Assembly (NCBI RefSeq): GCF_016938855.1
Contig: NZ_JAFHAP010000009.1
Coordinates: 120,590 to 184,589 of the forward strand
Origin: Polycladomyces zharkentensis
GTDB lineage: Bacteria; Bacillota; Bacilli; Thermoactinomycetales; JIR-001
DNA length: 64,000 nt
Direction: 5' to 3'
A model generated the notes under the pieces. That model did not search any database and was not told the origin of the DNA. It was given only the letters and a program-made list of their open reading frames with translations. Positions within the stretch are counted from its first letter, which is position 1. The number at the start of each line of letters is the position of its first letter. The translations under genes and the position numbers were made by a program. This document shows positions 8,280-16,879 of this stretch, piece after piece.

Positions 8280-9406
8280 GCGGTGATCCTGCCCAAACAT
8301 CGGAACGCGTGGCGATCGTCGCCATCACCAAACACGGAACGGTGCTGGCACGCACACTGAGAGACAAGATGCCGGGGGCGGATCTTTACTATATGGAGAA
8401 ATTCGCCACAGGGGATGAGGCGGACAAGGGCATCCACCTGTTCACCGGTTCCGTCCGCCTGATTCTGCCCGATCTGTTTCAACGTTATGACGGATTGGTC
8501 ATCTTCATTTCTCTCGGTGCGGTCGTGCGCATGATTGCTCCCTTGCTCAAGGACAAAAAGACGGACCCGGCGGTCGTGGTCGTTGACGACCGGGCGGAAC
8601 ATGCCATCAGCGTGCTGTCCGGTCATCTCGGCGGGGCCAATGCGTTGACCCGGCGCGTCGCTTCCCTGTTGGGGGCGCGGCCCGTCATCACCACCGCATC
8701 CGACGTTCAGCAAACGATCGCGGTTGATCTGTTCGGTCGCGATTTCGGTTGGGAAATCGAAAACTTTGACAAGGTGACGCCTGTCAGTGCCGCCGTGGTG
8801 AACGAGGAACGGATCGCCGTCGTGCAGGAATCGGGAGAGCGGAATTGGTGGACGTATGACAAACCGCTGCCATCCCACATCCGGGTTTACCGTTCGGCCG
8901 CCGAAGCGATCGAGGCGGGATTTGACGCCGCGCTGGTGGTAACCCACCGGTTGTTGACGGAGGAGGAGGAACGGGCGCTCCTGACCAACGGCGTGCTGTA
9001 CCGGCCCAAAGTGATCGTGCTGGGTATCGGGTGCAACCGGGGTACGCCGATGGAGGAAATCGAGCACGTGGTGTTGGAGACGCTCGCCGAACTGCGTCTG
9101 TCGGTCCGCAGTGTCCGCAACCTCGCTTCCATCGATCTGAAAAAGGACGAACCGGGGTTGAATGCATTGTCGGAGAAATACGGTTGGCCGCTCATCGTGT
9201 ACACGCCGGAAGAGCTCAACACGGTTCCACTCCCGCACCCGTCGGAAGTCGTGTACCGGTACACGGGAGCATACGGCGTGAGCGAGCCGGCGGCACTGCT
9301 GTCGGCCGGAGCGGAGACATGGCTGATGGAGAAGAAAAAGAGCGGCAACGTCACGATTTCCGTTGCCGTGGTACCCCATCAGCCAATGGAGGCGGGCGTC
9401 CGGTGA
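8276..9406 (+). CDS. cbiG: Cobalt-precorrin-5A hydrolase
   Basis: Opens the delta-lactone with loss of acetaldehyde, the step specific to the anaerobic route. It has 376 residues. The N-terminal and central part contains FISLGAVVRMIAPLL and VLSGHLGGANALTR. The C-terminal CobE-like domain begins at VLGIGCNRGTPMEEIE, and the end carries YRYTGAYGVSEPAAL, all typical of CbiG. ATG 8276 is set by AAAGGAG and the overlap with cbiF. Upstream in-frame extensions are shadows. The stop overlaps the GTG of cbiA. Confidence 0.93.
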   Translation: MSGDPAQTSERVAIVAITKHGTVLARTLRDKMPGADLYYMEKFATGDEADKGIHLFTGSVRLILPDLFQRYDGLVIFISLGAVVRMIAPLLKDKKTDPAVVVVDDRAEHAISVLSGHLGGANALTRRVASLLGARPVITTASDVQQTIAVDLFGRDFGWEIENFDKVTPVSAAVVNEERIAVVQESGERNWWTYDKPLPSHIRVYRSAAEAIEAGFDAALVVTHRLLTEEEERALLTNGVLYRPKVIVLGIGCNRGTPMEEIEHVVLETLAELRLSVRSVRNLASIDLKKDEPGLNALSEKYGWPLIVYTPEELNTVPLPHPSEVVYRYTGAYGVSEPAALLSAGAETWLMEKKKSGNVTISVAVVPHQPMEAGVR

Positions 9407-10806
9407 AGGAACATCGACCGAGAATCGTCATCGCCGGGACAGGAAGCGGCGTGGGTAAAACCACGATTACACTGGGGTTGATGGCGGCGTTACGCCGAAG
9501 AAACATGACGGTCCAGGGGTTCAAGGCTGGACCGGATTACATCGATCCCACTTACCATACCGCGGTGACCGGCAGACCGTCGCGCAACCTGGACGTGTGG
9601 ATGATGCCCCGCAATCGCGTCCGTGAAATATTTTTACGCGGGAGTGAAGGAGCGGACTTGTCGGTCGTGGAGGGTGTGATGGGTCTCTACGACGGGAAAG
9701 ACCCGCTGAACGACACCGGAAGTACGGCCGATATCGCCATCCTCCTGCAAAGTCCGGTTGTCTTGGTCGTTGACATCCACAGTATGGCACGGAGCGTCGC
9801 GGCCATCGTTATGGGGTTCCAACATTTCAATCCCGAGGTGGCCATCCGCGGTGTCATCGTCAACAAAGCGGGCAGTGAAGGGCACTATCGGCTGGCCAAA
9901 GCGGCCATCGAACAGGAATGCGGGATTCCCGTCCTCGGTTGGATACCCCGCAATGCCGAGCTGGATATTCCCGAGCGTCACCTTGGCCTGATCCCCGCCG
10001 TTGAACGGGGGGAGCTGCAACCCTTGTTTGAACGGTTGGCCGATGTGATTGAGCAAGGGGTGGATCTGGACGCGTTGATCTCCCTCGCCGACGAGGCGCC
10101 GGCACTGGCGTGGCCGGAGAATCGCCTCTTCGTTTCTTCCGCCGCTTCTGAGGGGCGGCGTCCGGTGATCGCCGTCGCCCGCGACGCCGCCTTCCATTTT
10201 TACTACCCGGAAAATCTGGAGTTATTGACGCTCGCCGGTGCCGATCTCCGGTTTTTCAGCCCGTTGGCGGGAGAATCCGTCCCGGAGGAGGCGGACGGGC
10301 TGATGATCGGCGGTGGTTTTCCCGAGGAGTTTGTGACGGAGCTGGCACAGGCGGAGGACGTGAAGGTCTCCATTCGCCGTAAAATCGCTGAGGGATTGCC
10401 CACGTTTGCCGAATGCGGCGGTTACATGTATCTGTGCAAAGCGATCATCGACCGGGAGGGGCGCGAACATCCCATGGTCGGGGTAATCCCTGCCAAGGTG
10501 ACGATGCGGGATCGGTTGGCGGCGTTGGGATACCGGGAAGTGAGGGCTTTGTCCGACTCCGTCTTGTTGGAAAAAGGAAAAAAGGCGAGGGGACATGAGT
10601 TTCATTATTCCGCCTTGACGCCCGAGGCGGAGGACTACCCGCATGCATACGCTTGTGAAGGTCGGTTCGGCACCCGAATGGAGGGATACGTCAGGGGAAA
10701 TGTGTTGGCCGGGTATGTCCATCTCCATTTTGCCTCCCGTCCGGAGATGGTGCGGCGCTGGTTGTCGATGTGCAGGGAATACGGCAAGCGGAGGGAAAGA
10801 GCATGA
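9403..10806 (+). CDS. cbiA: Cobyrinate a,c-diamide synthase
   Basis: ATP- and glutamine-dependent amidation of carboxylates a and c. It has 467 residues. The P-loop-like GTGSGVGKTTITLG lies near the N-terminus and begins the DTBS-like ATPase domain, followed by VVEGVMGLYDG. The C-terminal class I glutamine amidotransferase domain has the nucleophile Cys in FAECGGYMYL and a terminal GYVHLHFAS with the catalytic His. The GTG start at 9403 overlaps the cbiG stop. A longer upstream frame is a shadow of cbiG. Confidence 0.94.
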   Translation: MKEHRPRIVIAGTGSGVGKTTITLGLMAALRRRNMTVQGFKAGPDYIDPTYHTAVTGRPSRNLDVWMMPRNRVREIFLRGSEGADLSVVEGVMGLYDGKDPLNDTGSTADIAILLQSPVVLVVDIHSMARSVAAIVMGFQHFNPEVAIRGVIVNKAGSEGHYRLAKAAIEQECGIPVLGWIPRNAELDIPERHLGLIPAVERGELQPLFERLADVIEQGVDLDALISLADEAPALAWPENRLFVSSAASEGRRPVIAVARDAAFHFYYPENLELLTLAGADLRFFSPLAGESVPEEADGLMIGGGFPEEFVTELAQAEDVKVSIRRKIAEGLPTFAECGGYMYLCKAIIDREGREHPMVGVIPAKVTMRDRLAALGYREVRALSDSVLLEKGKKARGHEFHYSALTPEAEDYPHAYACEGRFGTRMEGYVRGNVLAGYVHLHFASRPEMVRRWLSMCREYGKRRERA

Positions 10807-10844
10807 CGCAGGTGAACGAACAACGTCCGAATACGGACCCGTGA
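10803..10844 (+). other. 13-codon upstream mini-ORF coupling cbiA to cobO
   Basis: An ATG overlapping the cbiA stop (ATGA) opens a 13-codon frame (MTQVNEQRPNTDP). Its TGA overlaps the GTG taken as the cobO start. No Shine-Dalgarno sequence is visible directly before that GTG. The mini-ORF may carry ribosomes to cobO by stop-start coupling. Alternatively it is the original cobO N-terminus separated by a one-base shift. Confidence 0.4.
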
Positions 10845-11398
10845 CGGAAACATGGGTGCCGAAGACGCGAAAGGGATTGACGCTGGTCTACACCGGAGAA
10901 GGGAAAGGAAAAACCACGGCCGCGCTGGGATTGGTGCTGCGGGCAGTGGGCCGGGGCATGAAAACGACGGTGTTGCAGTTTATCAAATCCCCGCAACGTA
11001 CCTACGGCGAGCAAATCACGTTGGAGCGGTTGGGAGTGCAAGTCCGTCAACTGGGCGTGGGCTTTACCTGGACCCGTACGCCGGAAGAGCACCGCGCCGC
11101 CTTGGAAACCGCCTGGCGGACCGCCAAACAAACCGTGATGAGCGGCGAGTATGATCTGGTGATTCTCGATGAGATCAACAACGCGCTGGCGATTCGCAAA
11201 TTTCCCATCGAGGATGTGCTGCCGCTGAACGAGGTGTTGGAGGTAATCGATCATCGCCCGTCCCACGTCCATCTGGTCTTGACCGGTCGGCATGCGCACC
11301 CGGAAGTGATCGGCCGGGCCGACCTTGTATCGGAGATCCACGCCGTCAAGCATTACTATGATGAAGGCGTTCCCGCCGTCAAAGGAATTGAGTTCTAG
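10841..11398 (+). CDS. cobO: Cob(I)yrinic acid a,c-diamide adenosyltransferase
   Basis: Transfers the adenosyl group from ATP to Co(I) corrinoid (CobA/CobO/BtuR type). It has 185 residues. The P-loop VYTGEGKGKTTAALGL is at about residues 16-31. The VILDEINNAL Walker-B-like segment and the C-terminal VLTGRHAHPEVI and GVPAVKGIEF are diagnostic. The start is uncertain: GTG 10841 fits the length of the family but has no clear ribosome site and sits on the stop of a 13-codon mini-ORF. It is followed by an R2 repeat that separates it from cbiP. Confidence 0.9.
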   Translation: MTETWVPKTRKGLTLVYTGEGKGKTTAALGLVLRAVGRGMKTTVLQFIKSPQRTYGEQITLERLGVQVRQLGVGFTWTRTPEEHRAALETAWRTAKQTVMSGEYDLVILDEINNALAIRKFPIEDVLPLNEVLEVIDHRPSHVHLVLTGRHAHPEVIGRADLVSEIHAVKHYYDEGVPAVKGIEF

Positions 11399-11636
11399 GG
11401 CGGGTCAGGTGAATCATCGTCTGCAATGCTTTCCGGCTTCGCTCCACCTGCGCCCTGCAGGGAAGAAGATTCAGGTCGCTTCGAACCGGAAGTGCAGGAG
11501 CGGGCAAAGTTGGCTCCGCTGAGAGGAAATTGCCCGCAATTGGCATGCTGCGCTTTTCTGGTTCTTTGCTCCGTCGGACTTGGCAAGTCACTTGCCGGAA
11601 ACGTTGCCGCTTCAATCCCGTCACAGACACATGCTG
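11398..11636 (-). repeat. Interspersed repeat R2, inverted copy
   Basis: Read on the minus strand it matches the copy at 16880-17095: GCGGGCAATTTCCT, then a GGTTCGAAGCGACC block, then GCGCAGGTGGAGCGAAGC, ending in ATTCACCTGACCCGCCC. The other end shows a related GTGTCTG. It fills the gap between cobO and cbiP and holds no plausible gene. Confidence 0.55.
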
Positions 11637-11655
11637 AAACGGAAAGGAGATCAGG

Positions 11656-13149
11656 ATGGCCAAGGCGATTATGTTGCAGGGGACGGGTTCCGATGTGGGC
11701 AAGAGCGTGTTGTGCACGGCCTTTTGCCGCTATTTTTTTGAGGAAGGGTATCGGGTGGCGCCGTTCAAATCACAAAATATGGCGCTCAACTCCGCCATCA
11801 CCGCCGACGGGGGCGAAATCGGACGCGCTCAGGGTGTCCAGGCGGAAGCGGCGGGCATCGAACCCACTGTCCACATGAATCCCATTCTCCTCAAGCCAAA
11901 AGGGGATATGGTCTCAGAGGTGATCGTGCAAGGACGCCGTTATGCCGACATGGAGGCGGGCGCCTATCGCGGCAGTGTGCTGGAAAAAGCGTGGTCCGCA
12001 GTTCGTCAGTCCCTGTCGATTCTGGCCGAAGCATACGAGGTGCTGGTGATCGAGGGAGCGGGAAGCCCGGCGGAAATCAACCTGAAAGATCGGGACATCG
12101 CCAACATGCGGGTGGCCAAACTGGCCGACGCCCCCGTCATACTCGTCGGGGACATCGAACGGGGAGGTGTGTTCGCTTCGCTGGTGGGCACATTGGAGCT
12201 CTTGGACCCGGATGAACGGGCGAGGGTGAAAGGCTTTATCATCAACAAATTTCGCGGTAAACGGGAACTGCTTGACTCCGGTATTGAATGGTTGGAACGG
12301 CGGACCGGTATTCCCGTACTGGGTGTGGTGCCTTATCTGGAAACCGGAGTAGACCCGGAAGATTCGCTGTCTCTGGAGTCGCTCCGGTTGAAAATGCCCG
12401 TGTCCCGTGAGTTTGTAGACATCGCTGTGATTCGCCTGCCCCGGATTTCCAATTTCACGGACTTTCTTCCATTGGCTGACGCCCCCGACGTCCGTCTCCG
12501 TTATGTCCGATCGGCCAAGGAATTGGGTGAGCCCGATGCCGTGATTCTTCCCGGCACCAAAAACACCGTTGAGGATTTGGCGTGGTTACATGCATCGGGG
12601 TTGGCCGAGGCCATCCAATGCCTGCGAAACCAGGGAGCGGAAATCGTCGGCATCTGCGGGGGGTATCAAATGCTGGGGCTTTCGTTACACGATCCCGACG
12701 GAACGGAATCACGTCCCGGTGTTCACCCGGGATTGGGCATGTTGGACATCCGGACGCACTTTATTCCGGACAAACGGACGGTCCGGACATCCGGAGAAAC
12801 CCTGATAAATTGGGCGCGGGGCATAATCGTCTCCGGCTATGAAATCCACTTGGGCAGAACCGAGCGGGGAGCGGATGCGGGTCCGGTGTTGCAGTGGTCG
12901 GACGGCCGTTTGGACGGCGCTGTCTCGACCGACGGAAGCGTATGGGGCACCTATTTGCACGGCCTGTTTGACAACGGGGCGTTCACCCATGCCTGGATCA
13001 ATCGTTTACGCGGGAAAAAGGGTTTGCCGCCCCGTTCCGAGGAGCATCTCGGTCGCCCTGAGGATCGGGACGCGATTTATGCCCGACTGGCCGGGTGGAT
13101 TCGCGAATACGTGGACATGGAGCGGGTGAAGCAGATCATGGGGTTGTAG
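11656..13149 (+). CDS. cbiP: Adenosylcobyric acid synthase (glutamine-hydrolysing)
   Basis: Amidates carboxylates b, d, e and g of adenosylcobyrinic acid diamide (CbiP/CobQ family), the last visible step in this operon. It has 497 residues. The N-terminal ATPase motif is GTGSDVGKSVLCTAF, with FKSQNMALNS shortly after and VIEGAGSPAEINL in the first third. The amidotransferase nucleophile lies in VGICGGYQMLGL. The catalytic His region is WGTYLHGLFDN. GGAAAGGAG precedes the ATG. No further cobalamin genes follow, so CbiB and the lower-ligand steps must be encoded elsewhere. Confidence 0.95.
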   Translation: MAKAIMLQGTGSDVGKSVLCTAFCRYFFEEGYRVAPFKSQNMALNSAITADGGEIGRAQGVQAEAAGIEPTVHMNPILLKPKGDMVSEVIVQGRRYADMEAGAYRGSVLEKAWSAVRQSLSILAEAYEVLVIEGAGSPAEINLKDRDIANMRVAKLADAPVILVGDIERGGVFASLVGTLELLDPDERARVKGFIINKFRGKRELLDSGIEWLERRTGIPVLGVVPYLETGVDPEDSLSLESLRLKMPVSREFVDIAVIRLPRISNFTDFLPLADAPDVRLRYVRSAKELGEPDAVILPGTKNTVEDLAWLHASGLAEAIQCLRNQGAEIVGICGGYQMLGLSLHDPDGTESRPGVHPGLGMLDIRTHFIPDKRTVRTSGETLINWARGIIVSGYEIHLGRTERGADAGPVLQWSDGRLDGAVSTDGSVWGTYLHGLFDNGAFTHAWINRLRGKKGLPPRSEEHLGRPEDRDAIYARLAGWIREYVDMERVKQIMGL

Positions 13150-13210
13150 GAGGAGATGATCCGCCATGGCCTGTCGATATGAGTGTCTGCTCATATTTTT
13201 CACACAATGT

Positions 13211-13239
13211 TTGACTGGAGCCTAACCTTTTGATATGAT
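13211..13239 (+). promoter_or_regulatory. Sigma-A promoter of the sulfur operon
   Basis: TTGACT at 13211-13216 and TATGAT at 13234-13239 are separated by exactly 17 bases, giving a predicted start near 13246. It lies downstream of the cbiP stop and upstream of the SsuE-like gene. Confidence 0.65.
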
Positions 13240-13249
13240 TAAAGCATAC

Positions 13250-13265
13250 TAAATTTATAGGAATT
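13250..13265 (+). promoter_or_regulatory. Possible CymR-type (Rrf2 family) operator
   Basis: TAAATTTATAGGAATT directly after the predicted transcription start resembles the TAA-N4-AT-N-GGAATT pattern I recall for CymR, the cysteine-metabolism repressor of Firmicutes. The position would block initiation. The consensus is from memory and was not searched. Confidence 0.4.
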
Positions 13266-13297
13266 ATTGAAATTGGTGTACCGATCAGTCAACTGAA

Positions 13298-13341
13298 GGT
13301 ACCTTACCTGCGGGTTGGAACCGCAGTAAGGTACCTTTTTT
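13298..13341 (+). terminator. Intrinsic terminator in the leader before the sulfur genes
   Basis: GGTACCTTAC..TGCGG pairs with CCGCAGTAAGGTACC (one bulged C) around a 7-base loop and is followed by six T. It sits about 50 bases after the predicted start and 30 bases before the first gene. It therefore either ends read-through from cbiP or works as an attenuator. Confidence 0.7.
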
Positions 13342-13372
13342 ATTATCCCTTTTTCAGAAAGGAGACATGATG

Positions 13373-13966
13373 ATGGCCCACATCCTGATTCTCTCCGGAA
13401 GTCCATCAAAAACCTCGAGGTTGAACGGCATCATTCAGTATGTACAAAAAGTGTTGGAAGGAAAGGGAGCGCAGGTCGAATGGATCAACGTTTCCAATCT
13501 TCCGGCGGAGGATCTGATCTCCGCTCGTTTTGACAGTCCCGCCATTCAACAAGCGAATGAGTCGGTGGAGAAAGCGGATGCCGTCATTGTGGCCAGCCCG
13601 GTCTACAAGGCTTCATATACGGGGGTTCTCAAAACCTACCTGGACCTGTTGCCGCAAAAAGGATTGGCTCAAAAGGTCATTCTGCCTCTCTTTATCGGAG
13701 GGAGCATCGCCCATTTACTGTCCATCGATTATGCCTTGAAACCGGTACTTTCAGTGCTGGGGGCACGTACCATTTTGGCCGGGGTTTATGTTGTTGATTC
13801 ACTGGTGAAATGGAACGAACAAGGTCAAGTGGAATTGGAAGCGGAGGTGAAACAACGATTGGACGATTCACTTCAGGAGCTGTTGGAGGAGACTGATTGG
13901 CATGCAAAACGAAGGAAAGATGAGGCTGTTGGCAAAGTGGCGGAGGATGTGTCCAGTCATGCCTAG
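13373..13966 (+). CDS. ssuE: NADPH-dependent FMN reductase, SsuE type
   Basis: Supplies reduced FMN to two-component flavin monooxygenases. It has 197 residues and a flavodoxin-like fold. The N-terminal phosphate loop is LSGSPSKTSRLNG. The SPVYKASYTGVLKTYLDLLP motif is the SsuE hallmark and sits at about residues 76-95. Three in-frame ATGs (13367, 13370, 13373) lie behind AAAGGAG; the last has the best spacing. The first position in the cluster suits its role as reductase for the SfnG, HpaB-like and LLM enzymes downstream. The C-terminal 20 residues are highly charged and unusual. Confidence 0.88.
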   Translation: MAHILILSGSPSKTSRLNGIIQYVQKVLEGKGAQVEWINVSNLPAEDLISARFDSPAIQQANESVEKADAVIVASPVYKASYTGVLKTYLDLLPQKGLAQKVILPLFIGGSIAHLLSIDYALKPVLSVLGARTILAGVYVVDSLVKWNEQGQVELEAEVKQRLDDSLQELLEETDWHAKRRKDEAVGKVAEDVSSHA

Positions 13967-13979
13967 GGGGCAAAGCTTT

Positions 13980-14160
13980 CCCGGGTGAACGACTTGATCA
14001 AGCCCAACCGAGCGGAGAAGCGGGAATCCGATCGCGGTCAATCTCCTCTTCAGCGAAGCGTACGTTGCCCGCTCCCTGCGCTCCCCGGTTCGAGCGGCCT
14101 TGACCTGGTTCTATGCAGCGCGCAGGTGGAGCGAGCAATGCACGCGCGATATGCGGAGGT
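13980..14160 (+). repeat. Interspersed repeat R2 copy
   Basis: Core GCTCCCTGCGCTCCCC, GAGCGGCCTTGACCTGGTT and CAGGTGGAGCGAGCAATG aligns with the copy at 16880-17095. An in-frame extension of the next ORF runs through it but is not a credible protein. Confidence 0.55.
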
Positions 14161-14218
14161 TGATAACTTAGCCAACAACCTGAAAGGTCCGCTTTATTTC
14201 AGAGAAGGGAGGAAGTGT

Positions 14219-14578
14219 ATGTCCGCCAAGAAAACCGATACCACCGTAATTCAAAAGATCGTTCATCTGCCGGATTATCGGTTTGCTGCTTGGTGCCTGC
14301 GCCAGTACGGGGTAAACAGGGGCATTTACAATACGATAGACGATAGGCTGTTCCAATTCGGGATCAAAGACATTGTGACGCGTCGCATGACGATCCTCTC
14401 TTTTTTGAATCAGGTGCAACAATCCCAACTTCACCAGGGGAATGGCAAAAAAATCAAATTCGGAAAAGGGTTGCTGATTTCCACACTCACGCAGTTTCTC
14501 AATCAGGAAGCCGTCTTCGCTTCAGTGCGATCAGCAGCAGATGATTCCATATCGGAGGTGAATGATCCATGGCATTGA
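14219..14578 (+). CDS. Unknown 119-residue protein in the sulfur cluster
   Basis: No family recognised. The ATG has GGGAGGAAG ahead of it. The stop overlaps the sfnG start by 10 bases, so co-translation with sfnG is likely. The protein is basic in the middle (DIVTRRMTIL, GKKIKFGKGLL) and predicted soluble, with no signal peptide or obvious motif. It is rich in Gln and aromatic residues. It could be a regulator or an accessory subunit, but nothing in the sequence decides this. Upstream in-frame residues come from the R2 repeat and are excluded. Confidence 0.6.
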   Translation: MSAKKTDTTVIQKIVHLPDYRFAAWCLRQYGVNRGIYNTIDDRLFQFGIKDIVTRRMTILSFLNQVQQSQLHQGNGKKIKFGKGLLISTLTQFLNQEAVFASVRSAADDSISEVNDPWH

Positions 14579-15654
14579 AGTTTGCTTATTGGGTTCCGAA
14601 TGTCAGTGGGGGGTTGGTCATCTCCAAGCTTCCTCAAAAAACCGATTGGTCGTTTGAAGCAAATGCAAGGTATGCACGGATCGCGGAACAGGTCGGCTTT
14701 GAATTTGCCTTGCTACAGACCCGATTCATTGCCAGTTATGGAGCGGAGAATCAATTGGAGGCGATCACCCTGGCGGCCGCTTTGGCAAGCGTAACAAAAA
14801 AATTGAATCTCATTGCCGCCATCTTGCCCGGTTTGTGGCACCCCGGAGTGGTTGCCAAGATGATCGCAACGTTGGATCACATCAGCCACGGACGGGCGGC
14901 GGTCAATATCGTCAGCGGCTGGTTTAAAGGGGAGTTTCATGGATATGGGGAACCATGGTTGGATCATGACGAACGATATCGCCGTTCCGAAGAGTTTATC
15001 AGGGTGCTGAGAGAGATGTGGACGAAAGAAGTAGCGACATTTCGGGGAGATTTCTACCGGATCAATCAAGCTCCGCTCAAACCGAAACCCATCTCTCAAC
15101 CGCCGATCTTCCAGGGAGGAAACTCCAAGGCGGCCAGACAAATGGCGGCGAGAGTGTCCGATTGGTATTTCATGAACGGAAACACCATCGACGGGTTGAA
15201 AGCCCAGATTGATGAAGTGAAAGAGTTGGCCGCCCGGGAAGGAAGAACGCTCAAGTTCGGGGTCAATGGATTTGTGATTGTCAGAGATACGGAAGAAGAA
15301 GCGCAACAAGTGCTTCGGGATATTATCGAGCATGCCGATGCCGAAGCCGTGGAAGGTTTCAGAGATCAAGTTCGTTTTGCAGGCAAAGCCTCCCCGGAAC
15401 GGGAGGGAATGTGGGCTCGTTCCACTTTCAAGGATTTGGTCCAATACAATGACGGGTTTAAAACGGGACTGATCGGAACGCCTGAACAAGTGGCGGATCG
15501 CATCATCGAGCTGAAGAAAATCGGTGTCGACCTGATATTGACCGGATTTTTGCATTATGATGAGGATTTGCAATCATTCGGCGAAAGAGTCATTCCATTG
15601 GTTCGTCAAAAAGAAGCACAGTTGGAGAAAACCGTTGAATCGGTTGAAAGCTGA
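14569..15654 (+). CDS. sfnG: FMNH2-dependent dimethylsulfone monooxygenase, SfnG type
   Basis: Bacterial-luciferase-like monooxygenase of 361 residues. SfnG cleaves dimethylsulfone to methanesulfinate using FMNH2 from a reductase. The N-terminus FAYWVPNVSGGLVISK is characteristic of SfnG. NIVSGWFKGEFHGYG and PPIFQGGNSKAARQMA are conserved LLM-family substrate/FMN segments. GGAGGTGA precedes the ATG. Neighbours are the unknown 119-residue gene (10-base overlap) and the acyl-CoA-dehydrogenase-like gene 17 bases downstream. The real substrate could be another sulfone or sulfonate. Confidence 0.85.
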   Translation: MALKFAYWVPNVSGGLVISKLPQKTDWSFEANARYARIAEQVGFEFALLQTRFIASYGAENQLEAITLAAALASVTKKLNLIAAILPGLWHPGVVAKMIATLDHISHGRAAVNIVSGWFKGEFHGYGEPWLDHDERYRRSEEFIRVLREMWTKEVATFRGDFYRINQAPLKPKPISQPPIFQGGNSKAARQMAARVSDWYFMNGNTIDGLKAQIDEVKELAAREGRTLKFGVNGFVIVRDTEEEAQQVLRDIIEHADAEAVEGFRDQVRFAGKASPEREGMWARSTFKDLVQYNDGFKTGLIGTPEQVADRIIELKKIGVDLILTGFLHYDEDLQSFGERVIPLVRQKEAQLEKTVESVES

Positions 15655-15671
15655 GCAGAGGGGGAGCATAC

Positions 15672-16868
15672 ATGAGCAAAGCATTGCAGGTACGGTCGGA
15701 TTACGAGGTATACCGGGCAGAAGTGAGGGACATTGTGGAGCGTGTCATCAAACCGCGGGCGGAACAAGTCGACCGTGAAGGTCGATTCCCCCGGGAAAAT
15801 TTGCAAGCGTTGGCCGAGGCGGGATGGAACGGGGTCCTCATCCCCGAAGAATGGGGCGGACGTGGCTTGGATCATGTCGCATTTGCCATTGCCGCCGAAG
15901 AAATCGCAAAAGGGTGCGCTTCAACTGCATTGGTTTACGTGATGCATGTCGGTGCCGTACAAACGATCACACTCTACGGCAATGACGACCAGAAGGAGCG
16001 ATGGCTCAAACCGGTTCGGCAAGGACTGATCGGTACATATTCCACAAGCGAAAAAGCGACCGGCGGTCACTGGTGGTTCAATTTGAGCGAGGCCGCACGT
16101 GATGGCGAAAAGTATATTCTCAATGCCGAGAAATCGTTCACCACAAGCGCGGGACAGGCGGATTTCTACGTGTTTCAAACCCGGTCACCCGGTGCACAAA
16201 AACCGACGGACATCAGCTTTTTTATCGTTGACGGAAAACTGCCCGGAATCCACCCGGGGGTATGGGATGCTCTTGGCGTGAGAGGAAATCATAGCGGCTC
16301 CCTTCGTTATGAAAACGTGAGGGTACATGCCCGGGACCGATTGGGCCGGGAGGGACAAGGAAAAGAGATCGTGGAAAACGGCGTGTCGCCTGTCTATTTG
16401 ATCGGACTGGGATCTGTCTGGCTGGGGGTAGCCGAAGCGGCGCTGGAAGAGGCGACCCGGTATGCCAAAGGGACAATCCATCGGGATTTCAATAAACGGT
16501 TGACGGATTATCAGGTGATTCGTCAACAGTTGGCCGAAGCGAAAGTGTTGATCGAAAGTCTCAAGCCCTGGCAAATTCATTTGGCGCAACAGCTGGATGC
16601 CCTGCAGGCGGCGGGACGTCCCCAGGTGGAATTGCTGCTTCCGCTGGTGGAGTTCAAAATCCACGCTGCCGAAGTGGCCAATCAGGCCGCACGGGTGGCG
16701 CTGGATGTCAGCGGCGGATACGGGTACAAACGCGGGGTATTGGAGCGTCTGTACAGAGATGCGCGTGCGGGGATCGCCATGGGACCGTCCAACAACATTG
16801 CAAGGGAATGGATCGGAAAGGCGTTGGTCGGGTTGCCCTTGGAGTTGTGGTATGAAGGGGGAGAATAA
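15672..16868 (+). CDS. Acyl-CoA dehydrogenase-fold flavoprotein (SfnB/DszC-like monooxygenase?)
   Basis: Protein of 398 residues with the acyl-CoA dehydrogenase fold: N-terminal helical domain (WNGVLIPEEWGGRG), FAD-region YSTSEKATGG and a C-terminal helical domain with DVSGGYGYKRGVLERLYRDAR. Family members near sulfur genes (SfnB, DszC) act as reduced-flavin monooxygenases or are tied to sulfur acquisition. Position right after sfnG and far from fatty-acid genes favours that role over beta-oxidation (inference). The start is ATG 15672 after GAGGGGGAG. An R2 repeat follows and separates it from metN. Confidence 0.8.
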   Translation: MSKALQVRSDYEVYRAEVRDIVERVIKPRAEQVDREGRFPRENLQALAEAGWNGVLIPEEWGGRGLDHVAFAIAAEEIAKGCASTALVYVMHVGAVQTITLYGNDDQKERWLKPVRQGLIGTYSTSEKATGGHWWFNLSEAARDGEKYILNAEKSFTTSAGQADFYVFQTRSPGAQKPTDISFFIVDGKLPGIHPGVWDALGVRGNHSGSLRYENVRVHARDRLGREGQGKEIVENGVSPVYLIGLGSVWLGVAEAALEEATRYAKGTIHRDFNKRLTDYQVIRQQLAEAKVLIESLKPWQIHLAQQLDALQAAGRPQVELLLPLVEFKIHAAEVANQAARVALDVSGGYGYKRGVLERLYRDARAGIAMGPSNNIAREWIGKALVGLPLELWYEGGE

Positions 16869-16879
16869 GCCTTTTAATA

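Noticed and set aside
13985..14218. N-terminal extension of the 119-residue protein
   Set aside because: The added residues come from the R2 repeat, and a strong ribosome site marks the ATG at 14219.
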